From positions 1-64,000 of the forward strand of contig NZ_LMQL01000012.1 of NCBI RefSeq assembly GCF_001424545.1: DNA of 64,000 nucleotides. Reading direction: 5' to 3'. The notes under the pieces were generated by a model that was given only the letters and a program-made list of their open reading frames with translations, was not told the DNA's origin and made no database searches. The stretch is from Ramlibacter sp. Leaf400. GTDB lineage: Bacteria; Pseudomonadota; Gammaproteobacteria; Burkholderiales; Burkholderiaceae_C. A program made the position numbers and the translations under genes. Shown here in pieces: positions 8,646 through 17,931 of the stretch; the first letter of the stretch is position 1, and every line of letters begins with the position of its first letter.

Positions 8646-9195
8646 CGGTTGGCGCGGGCTGCACGCGGTACACCTGGACGGGTTCGCTCAGGTGCCGCAG
8701 CTGGTGCGTGCCGGTGTCTTCCATCCGCCGCGCCGCATCGTCCTCGAGCAGCGCGCGCAGTGCGGCCGTGACGCACACCTCGCCGGGCCGCGCGATGTCC
8801 ACCAGGCGCGCGGTGAGGTTCACGCCGCAGCCGTAGATGTCGTACTCGTCGGCCACGAAGCGGGCGATGTGGGCCGCGATGCGCAGCTGCATCTGCTCAT
8901 GGGGACCGCGGCCCTCGTTGCCGGCCTCGATGATGCGAAGCAGTTCGAAGGCCGCCGCGATCGCGTCATCGGCGTGCCCGAACTCGATCATCAGCCCGTC
9001 GCCCGTGCTCTTGTGGATGCGTCCACCGAACGCCGGCACCACCTGGTCGGCTTCGCGCACGAAACGCTGCCAGCGCTCGATGAAACCGGGCTCGTCGCCT
9101 TCCATCAGCCGCACCGACTCGACCACGTCCAGCACCATGATGACCCGGGTGCGGGGCGAGGAAACCGGCGGGGTGGAAGGCGCGGGCGCGTTCAT
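8617..9195 (-). CDS. Class III adenylate/guanylate cyclase, catalytic-domain protein
   Basis: 192 aa, consisting almost entirely of one class III cyclase domain. Both metal-binding Asp positions are kept (MVLDVVES near residue 23 and STGDGLMIEF near 67), as is the lysine in IHKSTGDG, so unlike the fused domain at 6018 this one looks catalytically competent. There is no receiver, HAMP or membrane segment; activity would depend on dimerisation and the cell's nucleotide pools. It converges on, and overlaps by 29 bp, the Crp/Fnr regulator gene. Whether it makes cAMP or cGMP cannot be told from the sequence. Confidence 0.82.
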   Translation of the reverse strand: MNAPAPSTPPVSSPRTRVIMVLDVVESVRLMEGDEPGFIERWQRFVREADQVVPAFGGRIHKSTGDGLMIEFGHADDAIAAAFELLRIIEAGNEGRGPHEQMQLRIAAHIARFVADEYDIYGCGVNLTARLVDIARPGEVCVTAALRALLEDDAARRMEDTGTHQLRHLSEPVQVYRVQPAPTVTSGPEACA

Positions 9196-9269
9196 CTGGG
9201 CAGGGCGAAGACCAGCGGGAATTGTCGAGCTGACCTCCGCCCGCGCAAGGCCACGGGCCGGCTTCGCAA

Positions 9270-9299
9270 GCGCCGCTCTGTCAATCCTGACAGGGGCGC
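9270..9299. terminator. Hairpin beyond the hpd stop codon
   Basis: GCGCC (9270-9274) and CTGTCA (9278-9283) pair with TGACAG (9288-9293) and GGCGC (9295-9299) around an ATCC loop. It lies 8 bp downstream of the hpd stop on the minus strand. There is no T-run, so it may be a weak or factor-assisted terminator, or a 3' mRNA stabiliser. Confidence 0.45.
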
Positions 9300-9306
9300 C
9301 GCAGAC

Positions 9307-10440
9307 TCAGGACTTCTGCGTAGCCAGCACGCCGCGGCGCATCTGGTCCAGCTCCATCGTCTCGAACAGGGCCTTGAAGTTGCCCTCGCCGAAGCCTTCG
9401 TTGCCCTTGCGCTGGATGAACTCGAAGAAGATCGGCCCCAGCTGGTTCTCGCTGAAGATCTGCAGCAGCAGCTCGCCCGGCTGGCCGTCCACGAGGATGT
9501 TGCGCTGCTGGAGCGCGTTGACGTCCTCGGCCAGGTTGGGGATGCGCCGGGGCAGCAGCTCGTAGTACGTTTCGCTGGTGTTCAGCAGCTTCACGCCGGC
9601 CATCTGCAGCGAGTCGACCGTGTCGTACAGGTCGGTCGAACCCAGGGCGATGTGCTGGATGCCTTCGCCGCGGTACTTGTCCAGGTACTCCTGGATCTGG
9701 CCGGCCTTCTCGTTGCCTTCCTCGTTGATCGGGATGCGGATCTTCCCGCAGGGGCTGGTCATGGCCTTGCTCTTGACGCCGGTGGCCTGGCCTTCGATGT
9801 CGAAGTAGCGCACCTCGCGGAAGTTGAACAGCCTCTCGTAGAACTCCGACCACTCGGCCATGCGGCCCCGGTGCACGTTGTGCGTAAGGTGGTCGATGTA
9901 GGTGAGGCCGAAGCCCTTGGGGTCCAGCGCTTCCTGCGCGTCGATGCCGGGCAGCGGCTCGAAATCGACGTCATAGAAACCGATGTTGCCGATGTCACCG
10001 GCCCGGGCGCCGTTCTTCCCGCGCCAGCGGTCCACCAGGTAGATCAGGCTGTCGCCGATGCCCTTGATGGCGGGGATGTTCAGCTCGCCCGGCCCCGCCT
10101 GGCCCGCGTAGCCCCAGGCGCCCAGGCCGATGGCCCGCTCGTACGCCGACTTGGCGTCCTGCACGCGGAAGGCGATGGCGCAGATGCTGGGCCCGTGCGC
10201 CCGCGCGAAACGCTGCGCGAAGGAGTCCGGCTCCGCGTTGACGATGAAGTTGATGCCGCCCTGGCGGTACAGCACCACGTCCTTGTGGCGGTGCCGCGCG
10301 ATCGGGCGAAAGCCCATGCGCTCGAACAGCGCGCCCATGGCCTTGGGATCGGGCGCCGCGTACTCGATGAACTCGAAGCCGGCGGTGCCCATGGGGTTGT
10401 CCCAGGCGGTGAAGGTGCGCGCGGTCGGGGCGGCGTCCAT
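9307..10440 (-). CDS. hpd: 4-hydroxyphenylpyruvate dioxygenase
   Basis: Converts 4-hydroxyphenylpyruvate to homogentisate in tyrosine and phenylalanine catabolism, using Fe(II) and O2. 377 aa with two VOC half-domains. The iron ligands are visible as His in TYIDHLTHNV, His in GIQHIALGS, and Glu in FFEFIQRKG. The start is the ATG at 10440, preceded by AAGGAG; the frame is open further upstream but the extension is not family-like. It is transcribed divergently from an Lrp/AsnC-type regulator 107 bp away, the usual arrangement for a gene controlled by that regulator. Confidence 0.95.
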   Translation of the reverse strand: MDAAPTARTFTAWDNPMGTAGFEFIEYAAPDPKAMGALFERMGFRPIARHRHKDVVLYRQGGINFIVNAEPDSFAQRFARAHGPSICAIAFRVQDAKSAYERAIGLGAWGYAGQAGPGELNIPAIKGIGDSLIYLVDRWRGKNGARAGDIGNIGFYDVDFEPLPGIDAQEALDPKGFGLTYIDHLTHNVHRGRMAEWSEFYERLFNFREVRYFDIEGQATGVKSKAMTSPCGKIRIPINEEGNEKAGQIQEYLDKYRGEGIQHIALGSTDLYDTVDSLQMAGVKLLNTSETYYELLPRRIPNLAEDVNALQQRNILVDGQPGELLLQIFSENQLGPIFFEFIQRKGNEGFGEGNFKALFETMELDQMRRGVLATQKS

Positions 10441-10491
10441 GCTGTCTCCTTTGGAATGCGGTGAAGCCGGAACTCTAAGCGCAGGCCCCTT

Positions 10492-10545
10492 CAGGTTTCC
10501 GCCGGAGAACGGCTCCAAAAGGTATCCTTGCGCAGGAAACCTGCG
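10492..10545. promoter_or_regulatory. Putative Lrp/AsnC operator in the hpd/lrp divergent region
   Basis: CGCAGG-AAA-CCTGCG (10531-10545) is an inverted repeat directly upstream of the lrp-like ATG. Its GGAAACCTG half (10535-10543) is matched by an inverted copy, CAGGTTTCC (10492-10500), 34 bp away. The symmetry and location suit an operator for the adjacent Lrp/AsnC regulator that could control both genes. This is pattern-based only. Confidence 0.4.
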
Positions 10546-10547
10546 AC

Positions 10548-11030
10548 ATGGCCGACTCCTTCGCACTCGACAAGCTCGACAAGGCCATCCTGCGCGCGCT
10601 CCAGCAGAACGGCCGCGAGACCTACGACGTGATCGGCGAGCAGGTCGGGCTGTCGCCCAGCGCGGTGCTGCGCCGGGTCAAGCGGCTGGAGGACGCCCGC
10701 GTGATCGACCGCTACGTGGCCCTGGTGCGCCCCGAGGCGGTGGGCCTGGGGCTGACGGCGTACATCAACGTGCGCCTTGAAAAGCACACCGAGTCCCACA
10801 AGCGCAACCCGATGGACGTTTTCCGCGCCAGCGTGCAGGGCTGGCCGGAAGTGGTCGAATGTGCGGCGCTCACCGGCGACATGGACTTCCTGCTGCGCGT
10901 CGTGGTGCAGGACATGGCGCACTACAGCCGCTTCATCCTGGACACCCTGCTCAAGCACCCCAGCGTGCAGGACTGCAAGACCAGCTTCGTGCTCGACAGC
11001 GTGAAAGCCACCACCGCCATGCCCGTGTAG
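10548..11030 (+). CDS. Lrp/AsnC-family transcriptional regulator
   Basis: 160 aa, the normal Lrp length. The N-terminal winged helix-turn-helix (LDKLDKAILRALQQNGRETY, then VGLSPSAVLRRVKRLEDARVI) is followed by the RAM/ligand-binding alpha-beta sandwich with the PEVVECAALTGDMDFLLRVV core. Its divergent position next to hpd points to control of tyrosine catabolism, as for other Lrp-type regulators beside amino-acid catabolic genes; the effector is not known. Confidence 0.9.
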   Translation: MADSFALDKLDKAILRALQQNGRETYDVIGEQVGLSPSAVLRRVKRLEDARVIDRYVALVRPEAVGLGLTAYINVRLEKHTESHKRNPMDVFRASVQGWPEVVECAALTGDMDFLLRVVVQDMAHYSRFILDTLLKHPSVQDCKTSFVLDSVKATTAMPV

Positions 11031-11067
11031 GAGTTCCGCCGCCGTGGCACGAGGGACACGGCCGATT

Positions 11068-11110
11068 AGGTAGAACTACCTCCCCAGAACGGCCGGGCTT
11101 GGGAGCCCGG
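11068..11110. promoter_or_regulatory. Two short palindromes between lrp-like gene and GNAT gene
   Basis: AGGTAG-AA-CTACCT (11068-11081) is a perfect palindrome of the operator type. CCGGGCT-TGGG-AGCCCGG (11093-11110) is a hairpin 22 bp upstream of the GNAT start. One may terminate the lrp transcript and the other may be a regulator site; no assignment is possible from sequence alone. Confidence 0.4.
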
Positions 11111-11132
11111 TGAAAACCCTTAAATTGGTCCC

Positions 11133-11801
11133 ATGGCCTCTGAACTACCCATGGCCTCCGACACCCGGCTCCTGCCCGTGGTCGTCCCCATCCGATCGCT
11201 GGGGCCCGAACACCGGGACCGGATCGCCACCCACCTGCTGGCGTTGCCGCCCGAAGACCGCTACCTGCGGTTCGGCTACGCGGCCAACGATGAGCACATC
11301 CGGCGCTACGTGGAGCAGCTGGACTTCGAGCAGGACGACATCTTCGGCATCTACAACCGGCGCCTGGAGCTCATCGCCATGGCGCACCTGGCGTATTCGC
11401 GCGACCCCAACTCGGCCAACTGCGCCGAGTTCGGCGTGTCGGTGCTGCCCCGGGCGCGTGGCCGCGGCTTTGGCCGGCGCCTCTTCGAGCGCGCCGTGCT
11501 CCATGCCCGCAACGAGGGCGTGGAGCTGCTCTTCATCCATGCGCTCAGCGAGAACGTGGCCATGCTCAAGATCGCCCGCTCGGCCGGCGCCACGCTGGAG
11601 CGCTTCGGCACCGAGACCGAAGCCTTCCTGCGCCTGCCGCCCGCGACGCTGGACACGCACATGAGCGAGCTGGTCAACGAGCAGCTGGCCCAGACCGATT
11701 ACCGGCTCAAGCAGCAGGCCAAGAGCTTCTGGGACTTCCTGGACGGGGTGCAGGAGACGCGGCAGGGCGTGCGCGAAGCGCGCCACCGCTCCGGCAGCTG
11801 A
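11133..11801 (+). CDS. GNAT-family N-acetyltransferase
   Basis: 222 aa. The GNAT acetyl-CoA-binding motif A is visible as FGVSVLPRARGRGFGRRLFERA (residues about 101-122, with the RGRGFG loop), followed by motif B-like HALSENVAMLKIARSAGATLE. A second in-frame ATG at 11151 is an alternative start. The substrate is unknown. It is followed on the same strand by the CorC-like gene after about 90 bp. Confidence 0.85.
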   Translation: MASELPMASDTRLLPVVVPIRSLGPEHRDRIATHLLALPPEDRYLRFGYAANDEHIRRYVEQLDFEQDDIFGIYNRRLELIAMAHLAYSRDPNSANCAEFGVSVLPRARGRGFGRRLFERAVLHARNEGVELLFIHALSENVAMLKIARSAGATLERFGTETEAFLRLPPATLDTHMSELVNEQLAQTDYRLKQQAKSFWDFLDGVQETRQGVREARHRSGS

Positions 11802-11894
11802 ACCGTGGGCGGGGCCGCGGCCCGCCACGGTCGCGCAGTGCGATGCGCTATCCTATTCGTCCCCCAACCACCGCACGTACTGCACGCACAGGCT

Positions 11895-12779
11895 GTGTCC
11901 GACCCCCACCCTGCGCGGTCCCATGAGAAAGAAGACCGTCGCACGTTCCTGCAGAAGGTCGCCGAGTTCATCCATCCCGGCCCGGATTCCCGCGATGAAC
12001 TGATCGAAACCCTGGCCGACGCCGAAGACAACGAGATCATCGACGCCGAATCGCGCGTGATGCTCGAAGGCGTGATCCGGATGGCGGACCTCACCGCCGG
12101 CGACGTGATGGTCGCGGCCCCCCGGATGGACCTGATCAGCATCGACTCGCCCTACGACGACATCCTGCACCTCGTCATCGACACGGCGCACTCGCGCTTC
12201 CCCGTCTACGAGGACGATCGCGAAAACATCATCGGCATCCTGCTGGCCAAGGACCTGCTCAAGCTGCAGCGCGCCCCGGAGCTGAACATCCGCGCGCTGC
12301 TGCGGCCCGCGGTCTTCGTGCCCGAAAGCAAGGGGCTGAACGACCTGCTGCGGGAGTTCCGCGGCAACCGCAACCACCTGGCCGTGGTGATCGACGAATT
12401 CGGCCGCGTCGCCGGCCTCATCACCATCGAGGACGTGCTCGAGCAGATCGTCGGCGAGATCGAGGACGAATTCGACATCGCCGAGGAAGAGGGCGACATC
12501 TTCGCCCTGGCCGACCGCACCTACCGCGTGAGCGGCGACACGGCGATCGAGAAGGTCAACGAGGCCTTCGGCGTCGACCTGGCGCCGGCGGCGACGGCCG
12601 AAGGCGACCGCCGCTTCGAGACCATCGGCGGCCTGATCGCCCACGAGATGGGCCACGTGCCCAAGCGCGGCGAGCACCACCGCATGGCGGGCCTGGACTT
12701 CGTCGTGCTGCACACCAAGGGCGGCGCCGTCCGTTGGTTCAAGGTGGCGCCCGCCCACAGCGACGACGACACGGGGTGA
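11895..12779 (+). CDS. corC: CorC/HlyC-type CBS-domain protein
   Basis: 294 aa cytosolic protein of the CorC (YbeX) family. Two CBS domains span about residues 60-180 (DVMVAAPRMDLISIDSPYDD; HLAVVIDEFGRVAGLITIEDVL) and a C-terminal CorC_HlyC (transporter-associated) domain follows (about 200-285). CorC was implicated in Mg/Co efflux. The start is GTG at 11895 (VSDPHPARSHEKEDRRTF), which matches the family N-terminus; the frame is open upstream but lacks family-like sequence. Its stop overlaps the GTG of lnt (GTGA at 12776-12779), the conserved ybeX-lnt arrangement. Confidence 0.88.
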   Translation: MSDPHPARSHEKEDRRTFLQKVAEFIHPGPDSRDELIETLADAEDNEIIDAESRVMLEGVIRMADLTAGDVMVAAPRMDLISIDSPYDDILHLVIDTAHSRFPVYEDDRENIIGILLAKDLLKLQRAPELNIRALLRPAVFVPESKGLNDLLREFRGNRNHLAVVIDEFGRVAGLITIEDVLEQIVGEIEDEFDIAEEEGDIFALADRTYRVSGDTAIEKVNEAFGVDLAPAATAEGDRRFETIGGLIAHEMGHVPKRGEHHRMAGLDFVVLHTKGGAVRWFKVAPAHSDDDTG

Positions 12780-14314
12780 TCGGCGCCGCCCGCTCCGCGG
12801 CGCTGCCCTGGGTGCTGGCCGCCGTCGCCGGCCTGGCCCAGGCGATCTCGATCGCCACGCCGTGGTCGGGTCAGCCGCTCTGGTGGCTGCAGGTCGCCTC
12901 GCTGGCGGTGCTGGCGGGGTGCATCGCCCGGCCCGCGTCGCTGCGCTCCGTCTTCCTGCAAGCCTGGCTGTTCGCCACGGCCTGGCTGACCGGCACCTTC
13001 TGGTGGCTGTTCATCTCCATGCACACCTACGGGGGCCTGCCGGCGCCGCTGGCGGCGTTCGCGGTGCTGGCGCTCGCGGCGTTCCTGGGGAGCTACTACG
13101 CGGCCGCTGCGGCGTTCTGGCGCTGGCTCGCTCCGCGCGGGCCGTTGATCGCCACCGTCTCGTTCGCGGCCCTGTGGCTGCTGGCCGAGCTGCTGCGCGG
13201 GCGCTGGTTCACCGGCTTCCCCTGGGGCGCGGGCGGCTACGCGCACGTGGACGGACCGCTGGCCTTCCTGGCGCCGTGGATCGGCGTGTATGGCATCGGT
13301 GCGTTGGCAGCGGCGATCGCGGTGGCGCTGTCGTGGCTGCCCCAGGCCTGGCGCTCGCGCCGGTACTGGGCCGCGGCCGGCGCCTCCGTGCTGCTGCTGG
13401 CCGCGTGCACGCAAGTGGCTCCCTCGCACGACCAGGCCGCCGGCGCGCCCCTGTCCGTCACGCTCTTGCAGGGCAACATCCCGCAGGACGAGAAGTTCGA
13501 AGGACGCACCGGGGTGCCGGTCGCACTGGCCTGGTATGCCGAGCAGCTGCAGGCCAGCCGCTCCAGCCTGGTGGTGGCGCCCGAGACCGCACTGCCGCTG
13601 CTGCCGCAGCAACTGCCCGAGGGCTACCTGCAAGGCCTGGCCGAGCACTTCTCGCGCGGTGACCGTGCGGCGCTGATCGGCATGCCGCTGGGCAGCCTGG
13701 AGCAGGGCTACACCAACTCGGTGGTGGGCCTCAAGCCCGGCGCCGACGCCTACCGCTTCGACAAGCACCACCTCGTGCCCTTCGGCGAGTTCATCCCGCC
13801 GCTGTTCCGCTGGTTCACCGACCTGATGAACATCCCGCTGGGGGACTTCAACCGCGGCTCGGTCGGCCAGCCCTCGTTCGAGTGGCAGGGCCAGCGGCTG
13901 GCGCCCAACGTCTGCTACGAAGACCTGTTCGGCGAGGAGCTGGCGGCGCGATTCGCCGACCCGGTCCGCGCGCCCACCGTGTTCGTGAACGTGAGCAACA
14001 TCGGCTGGTTCGGCGACACGGTGGCGATCGACCAGCACCTGCACATCAGCCGCATGCGGGCGCTGGAATTCGCCCGGCCGGTGATCCGCGCCACCAACAC
14101 CGGCGCGACGGCCATCATCGACCACCGGGCCCGCGTGACCCATTCGCTGCCCCCGCACACCCGCGGCGCGCTCACCGGCGAGGTGGCGGGCCGCAGCGGC
14201 ACCACCCCGTTCGCGTGGTGGGCCTCGCGCCTGGGCCTGCTGCCGCTGTGGCTGCTCGGCCTTGCTCCTGTTTTGGGAGCGCTGCCGCGGCTTCGCAGGA
14301 GAGCGGGCACTTAA
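12776..14314 (+). CDS. lnt: Apolipoprotein N-acyltransferase
   Basis: 512-aa inner-membrane enzyme that adds the third acyl chain to the N-terminal cysteine of lipoproteins. There are about six hydrophobic segments in residues 8-215 and one at the C-terminus, flanking a periplasmic nitrilase domain. The catalytic triad is visible as Glu in [11 protein letters not shown], Lys in [13 protein letters not shown] and Cys in [12 protein letters not shown]. The start is GTG overlapping the corC stop. The next gene, glyQ, starts 10 bp downstream. Confidence 0.95.
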   Translation: MIGAARSAALPWVLAAVAGLAQAISIATPWSGQPLWWLQVASLAVLAGCIARPASLRSVFLQAWLFATAWLTGTFWWLFISMHTYGGLPAPLAAFAVLALAAFLGSYYAAAAAFWRWLAPRGPLIATVSFAALWLLAELLRGRWFTGFPWGAGGYAHVDGPLAFLAPWIGVYGIGALAAAIAVALSWLPQAWRSRRYWAAAGASVLLLAACTQVAPSHDQAAGAPLSVTLLQGNIPQDEKFEGRTGVPVALAWYAEQLQASRSSLVVAPETALPLLPQQLPEGYLQGLAEHFSRGDRAALIGMPLGSLEQGYTNSVVGLKPGADAYRFDKHHLVPFGEFIPPLFRWFTDLMNIPLGDFNRGSVGQPSFEWQGQRLAPNVCYEDLFGEELAARFADPVRAPTVFVNVSNIGWFGDTVAIDQHLHISRMRALEFARPVIRATNTGATAIIDHRARVTHSLPPHTRGALTGEVAGRSGTTPFAWWASRLGLLPLWLLGLAPVLGALPRLRRRAGT

Positions 14315-14324
14315 AATCGAGCCA

Positions 14325-15254
14325 ATGCTCACTTTCCAGCAAATCATCCTGAAGCTGCAGTCGTACTGGGACGCCCAGGGCTGCGCGCTGCTGCAGCCGT
14401 ACGACATGGAAGTCGGCGCAGGCACCTCCCACACCGCCACCTTCCTGCGCGCCATCGGGCCCGAGCCCTGGAAGGCCGCCTACGTGCAGCCCAGCCGCCG
14501 GCCCAAGGACGGCCGCTACGGCGAGAACCCCAACCGCCTGCAGCACTACTACCAGTACCAGGTGGTGCTCAAGCCCGCGCCGGACAACATCCTCGAGCTG
14601 TACCTCGGCTCGCTGCAGGCGCTGGGCTTCGACCTGAAGAAGAACGACATCCGCTTCGTCGAGGACGACTGGGAGAACCCCACGCTGGGCGCCTGGGGCC
14701 TGGGCTGGGAGGTCTGGCTCAACGGCATGGAAGTCACGCAGTTCACCTACTTCCAGCAGGTGGGCGGCATCGACTGCAAGCCCATCACCGGCGAGATCAC
14801 CTACGGGCTGGAGCGGCTGGCCATGTACCTGCAGGGTGTCGACAACGTGTACGACCTCAAGTGGACCGAAGGCCTGTCCTATGGCGACGTCTACAAGCAG
14901 AACGAGGTCGAACAGTCGACCTACAACTTCGAGCACAGCGATGCCGAGTTCCTGTTCACCGCGTTCGGCGCGCACGAGAAGCAGGCCAGGCACCTGATGG
15001 AGCAGCAGCTCGCGCTGCCGGCCTACGAGCAGGTGCTCAAGGCCGCGCACACCTTCAACCTGCTGGACGCGCGCGGCGCGATCAGCGTCACCGAACGTGC
15101 GGCCTACATCGGCCGCATCCGCAACCTGGCGCGCGCCGTGGCGCAGGCCTACCTGCTGAGCCGGCAACGGCTGGGCTTCCCGATGGCGCCCAAGGCCTGG
15201 GCCGAAGCGGCCACGGCCAGGATGGTCGCCGACAAGCTGGTGGAGGCTGCGTGA
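14325..15254 (+). CDS. glyQ: Glycine--tRNA ligase, alpha subunit
   Basis: 309 aa, normal GlyQ length, forming the catalytic subunit of the heterotetrameric bacterial GlyRS. The conserved start [20 protein letters not shown], the class II motif region [21 protein letters not shown] and [18 protein letters not shown] are all present. Its stop overlaps the glyS start by one base (TGATG at 15252-15256), so the two subunits are translationally coupled in the expected alpha-beta order. Confidence 0.97.
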   Translation: MLTFQQIILKLQSYWDAQGCALLQPYDMEVGAGTSHTATFLRAIGPEPWKAAYVQPSRRPKDGRYGENPNRLQHYYQYQVVLKPAPDNILELYLGSLQALGFDLKKNDIRFVEDDWENPTLGAWGLGWEVWLNGMEVTQFTYFQQVGGIDCKPITGEITYGLERLAMYLQGVDNVYDLKWTEGLSYGDVYKQNEVEQSTYNFEHSDAEFLFTAFGAHEKQARHLMEQQLALPAYEQVLKAAHTFNLLDARGAISVTERAAYIGRIRNLARAVAQAYLLSRQRLGFPMAPKAWAEAATARMVADKLVEAA

Positions 15255-17368
15255 TGGCCAATGCCAACCTGCTGGTCGAACTCTTCGTCGAGGAACTGCC
15301 GCCCAAGTCGCTGAAGAAGCTGGGCGAGGCGTTCGGCGCCACGCTGCTGGAGCAGCTCAAGTCGCAAGGCCTGGCCGGCGACGCATCGGTCCTCACGCCC
15401 TACGCATCGCCGCGACGCCTGGCCGCGCACGTCACTGCGGTGGCCGATCGCGCGGCCGACAAGGCCGTGTCGCAGAAGCTGATGCCGGCGAGCGTCGGCC
15501 TCGATGCGCAGGGCCAGGCCACGCCGGCGCTGCTCAAGAAGCTGCAGGCGCTGGGCGCCGATGCGTCGGCGGTCGCTTCGCTGCGGCGCGCGCCCGACGG
15601 CAAGGCCGAAGCGCTGTTCTACGAAAGCACCGCCCGGGGCGCGACGCTGGCCGAAGGCCTGCAGAAGGCGCTGGCCGAGGCCATCGCGCGCCTGCCCATC
15701 GCGAAGGTCATGACCTACCAGCTGGCCGACGGCTGGAGCGACGTGAAGTTCGTGCGCCCGGCGCATGCGCTGGTCGCGCTGCACGGCCGCGAGGTGGTGC
15801 CGGTCGAGGCGCTGGGCCTGAAGGCCGGTCGCACCACGCAGGGCCATCGCTTCGAGGCCGCCAAGGCCCAGGTCGACATCCCCGACGCCGACAGCTACGC
15901 CGCGGTGCTGCAGGAGCAGGGCGCTGTGATCGCCGGCTTCGACGCCCGCCGCGCCGACATCGCGCGCCAGCTCGCCGCCGCGGCCCAGCAGGTCGGCGCG
16001 GGCGCGCGCGCCATCGACGACGAAGCACTGCTCGACGAAGTCACCGCCCTGGTCGAGCGGCCCAACGTGCTGGCCTGCCAGTTCGAGCGCGAATTCCTCG
16101 AAGTGCCGCAGGAGTGCCTCATCCTCACGATGAAGGCCAACCAGAAATACTTCCCGCTGCTGGACGCGCAGGGCAGGCTCACCCACCGCTTCCTGGTGGT
16201 GAGCAACATCCGCCCGCAGGACCCCTCGGCGGTGATCGGCGGCAACGAGCGGGTGGTGCGTCCGCGCCTGGCCGACGCCAAGTTCTTCTTCGACCAGGAC
16301 CGCAAGAAGACGCTCGAGTCGCGGGTGCAGGGCCTGGCCAAGGTGGTCTACCACAACAAGCTGGGCACGCAGGGCGACCGGATGGAGCGCGTGCGCACCA
16401 TCGCGCGCGCCATCGGCACGCAGCTGGGCGGCGAGCCGCTCGCGCAGGCGGCGGACACGGCCGCCCGGCTGGCCAAGGCCGACCTGCTCACCGACATGGT
16501 GGGCGAGTTTCCCGAGCTGCAGGGCACCATGGGTCGCTACTACGCGCAGCACGACGGCCTGCCGGCCCCGGTCGCCGACGCCATCGAGGACCACTACAAG
16601 CCGCGTTTCGCCGGCGACGAGCTGCCGCGCGGCGACGTCGGCGTGGCGGTGGCGCTGGCCGACAAGCTGGAGACGCTGGTCGGCCTGTTCGGCATCGGCC
16701 AGCTGCCCTCGGGCGACAAGGACCCGTTCGCGCTGCGCCGCCACGCCCTGGGCGTGGTGCGCATCCTGATCGAGCGCGGCCTGCCGCTGGACCTGCCGTC
16801 GCTGGTCGACGTGGCCGGCGCGAGCTTCGGCCCGCTGCTGCCCAAGCCGAAGGAAAGCAACGAGCAGGTGCTGCAGTTCATCTACGAGCGCATCGGCGGC
16901 TACCTGCGCGACCAGGGCCATGGCCCCGCCGAAGTGGACGCCGTGATCGCCGTCCGCCCGCCCTGGAATCAGGTCAAGCCGCGGCTGGAGGCCGTGCGTG
17001 CCTTCGCCGCGCTGCCCGAGGCGCCCGCGCTCGCCGCCGCCAACAAGCGCATCGGCAACATCCTGAAGAAGGCCGATGGCGCCGTCGATCCGCACGTCAG
17101 CGAGGTCCTGCTCAAGGAAGACGCCGAGAAGGCCCTCTACGCCGCCACCCGCGAACTCGCGCCCGCCGCCAAGGCCAAGTTCGAGGCCGGCGACTACACC
17201 GGCTCGCTGCAGACGCTGGCCGCGCTGCGGGCGCCGGTCGATGCGTTCTTCGACGGCGTCATGGTCAACGCCGAAGAAGCCGACCTGCGCCTCAATCGCC
17301 TGGGCCTGCTGGCCACGCTCCACGGCGCCATGAACCGCGTGGCCGATCTTTCAAGGCTGGCCACATGA
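15254..17368 (+). CDS. glyS: Glycine--tRNA ligase, beta subunit
   Basis: 704 aa, typical for GlyS, which carries the HD-like and tRNA-binding domains of GlyRS. Visible signatures include the N-terminal LLVELFVEELPPKSLKKL, TMKANQKYFPLLDAQGRL, VRPRLADAKFFFDQDRKK, and the C-terminal anticodon-binding region around VNAEEADLRLNRLGLL. It overlaps glyQ upstream and gmhB downstream (ATGA at 17365-17368). Confidence 0.97.
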   Translation: MANANLLVELFVEELPPKSLKKLGEAFGATLLEQLKSQGLAGDASVLTPYASPRRLAAHVTAVADRAADKAVSQKLMPASVGLDAQGQATPALLKKLQALGADASAVASLRRAPDGKAEALFYESTARGATLAEGLQKALAEAIARLPIAKVMTYQLADGWSDVKFVRPAHALVALHGREVVPVEALGLKAGRTTQGHRFEAAKAQVDIPDADSYAAVLQEQGAVIAGFDARRADIARQLAAAAQQVGAGARAIDDEALLDEVTALVERPNVLACQFEREFLEVPQECLILTMKANQKYFPLLDAQGRLTHRFLVVSNIRPQDPSAVIGGNERVVRPRLADAKFFFDQDRKKTLESRVQGLAKVVYHNKLGTQGDRMERVRTIARAIGTQLGGEPLAQAADTAARLAKADLLTDMVGEFPELQGTMGRYYAQHDGLPAPVADAIEDHYKPRFAGDELPRGDVGVAVALADKLETLVGLFGIGQLPSGDKDPFALRRHALGVVRILIERGLPLDLPSLVDVAGASFGPLLPKPKESNEQVLQFIYERIGGYLRDQGHGPAEVDAVIAVRPPWNQVKPRLEAVRAFAALPEAPALAAANKRIGNILKKADGAVDPHVSEVLLKEDAEKALYAATRELAPAAKAKFEAGDYTGSLQTLAALRAPVDAFFDGVMVNAEEADLRLNRLGLLATLHGAMNRVADLSRLAT

Positions 17369-17931
17369 AACTCGTCATCCTCGACCGCGACGGCACGATC
17401 AATGCCGACAGCGACGAATTCGTGAAATCGCCGCAGGAGTGGGAGCCGCTGCCCGGCGCGCTCGAAGCCATCGCGCGGCTCAACCACGCCGGCTGGCACG
17501 TGGCCATCGCGTCCAACCAGTCGGGGCTGGGCCGCGGCCTGTTCGACGTGGCCTCGCTCAATGCCATGCACGCCAAGATGCACAAGCTGCTGTCCGCGCA
17601 CGGCGGCAAGGTGGACGCCATCTTCTACTGCCCGCACACGCCCGAGGACGGCTGCAACTGCCGCAAGCCGCTGCCCGGCCTCTTCGAGCAGATCGGCGAG
17701 CGCTTCGGCATCGAGCTCAAGGGCACGCCGGTGGTCGGCGACGGCCTGCGCGACCTGCAGGCCGGCGTCGCGGCCGGTTGCGAGCCGCACCTGGTGCTCA
17801 CCGGCAAGGGCGCCGAATTCATCGGCCGCCCGCTGCCCGAGACCTTCCCGGCCGGCACGCGCGTGCACCGCGACCTCGCGGCTTTCGCGGACTATCTCGT
17901 GACCCGGCCCGCGCCGCGTCCGCTGACCTGA
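17365..17931 (+). CDS. gmhB: D-glycero-beta-D-manno-heptose-1,7-bisphosphate 7-phosphatase
   Basis: 188-aa HAD-superfamily phosphatase in ADP-heptose synthesis for the LPS inner core. The catalytic motif I LDRDGTIN is at residues 6-13, motif II is ASNQSG, and the zinc-binding loop of GmhB is seen as YCPHTPEDGCNCRKP (CxH...CxC). Motif III/IV lies in VVGDGLRDLQAG. It overlaps glyS by ATGA; glyQS-gmhB-plsC is a common betaproteobacterial order. Confidence 0.93.
   Translation: MKLVILDRDGTINADSDEFVKSPQEWEPLPGALEAIARLNHAGWHVAIASNQSGLGRGLFDVASLNAMHAKMHKLLSAHGGKVDAIFYCPHTPEDGCNCRKPLPGLFEQIGERFGIELKGTPVVGDGLRDLQAGVAAGCEPHLVLTGKGAEFIGRPLPETFPAGTRVHRDLAAFADYLVTRPAPRPLT

Noticed and set aside
12521-14455. 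A 644-codon minus-strand frame opposite lnt
   Set aside because: Overlaps lnt and part of corC; no family-like sequence, Arg/Gln-rich composition.
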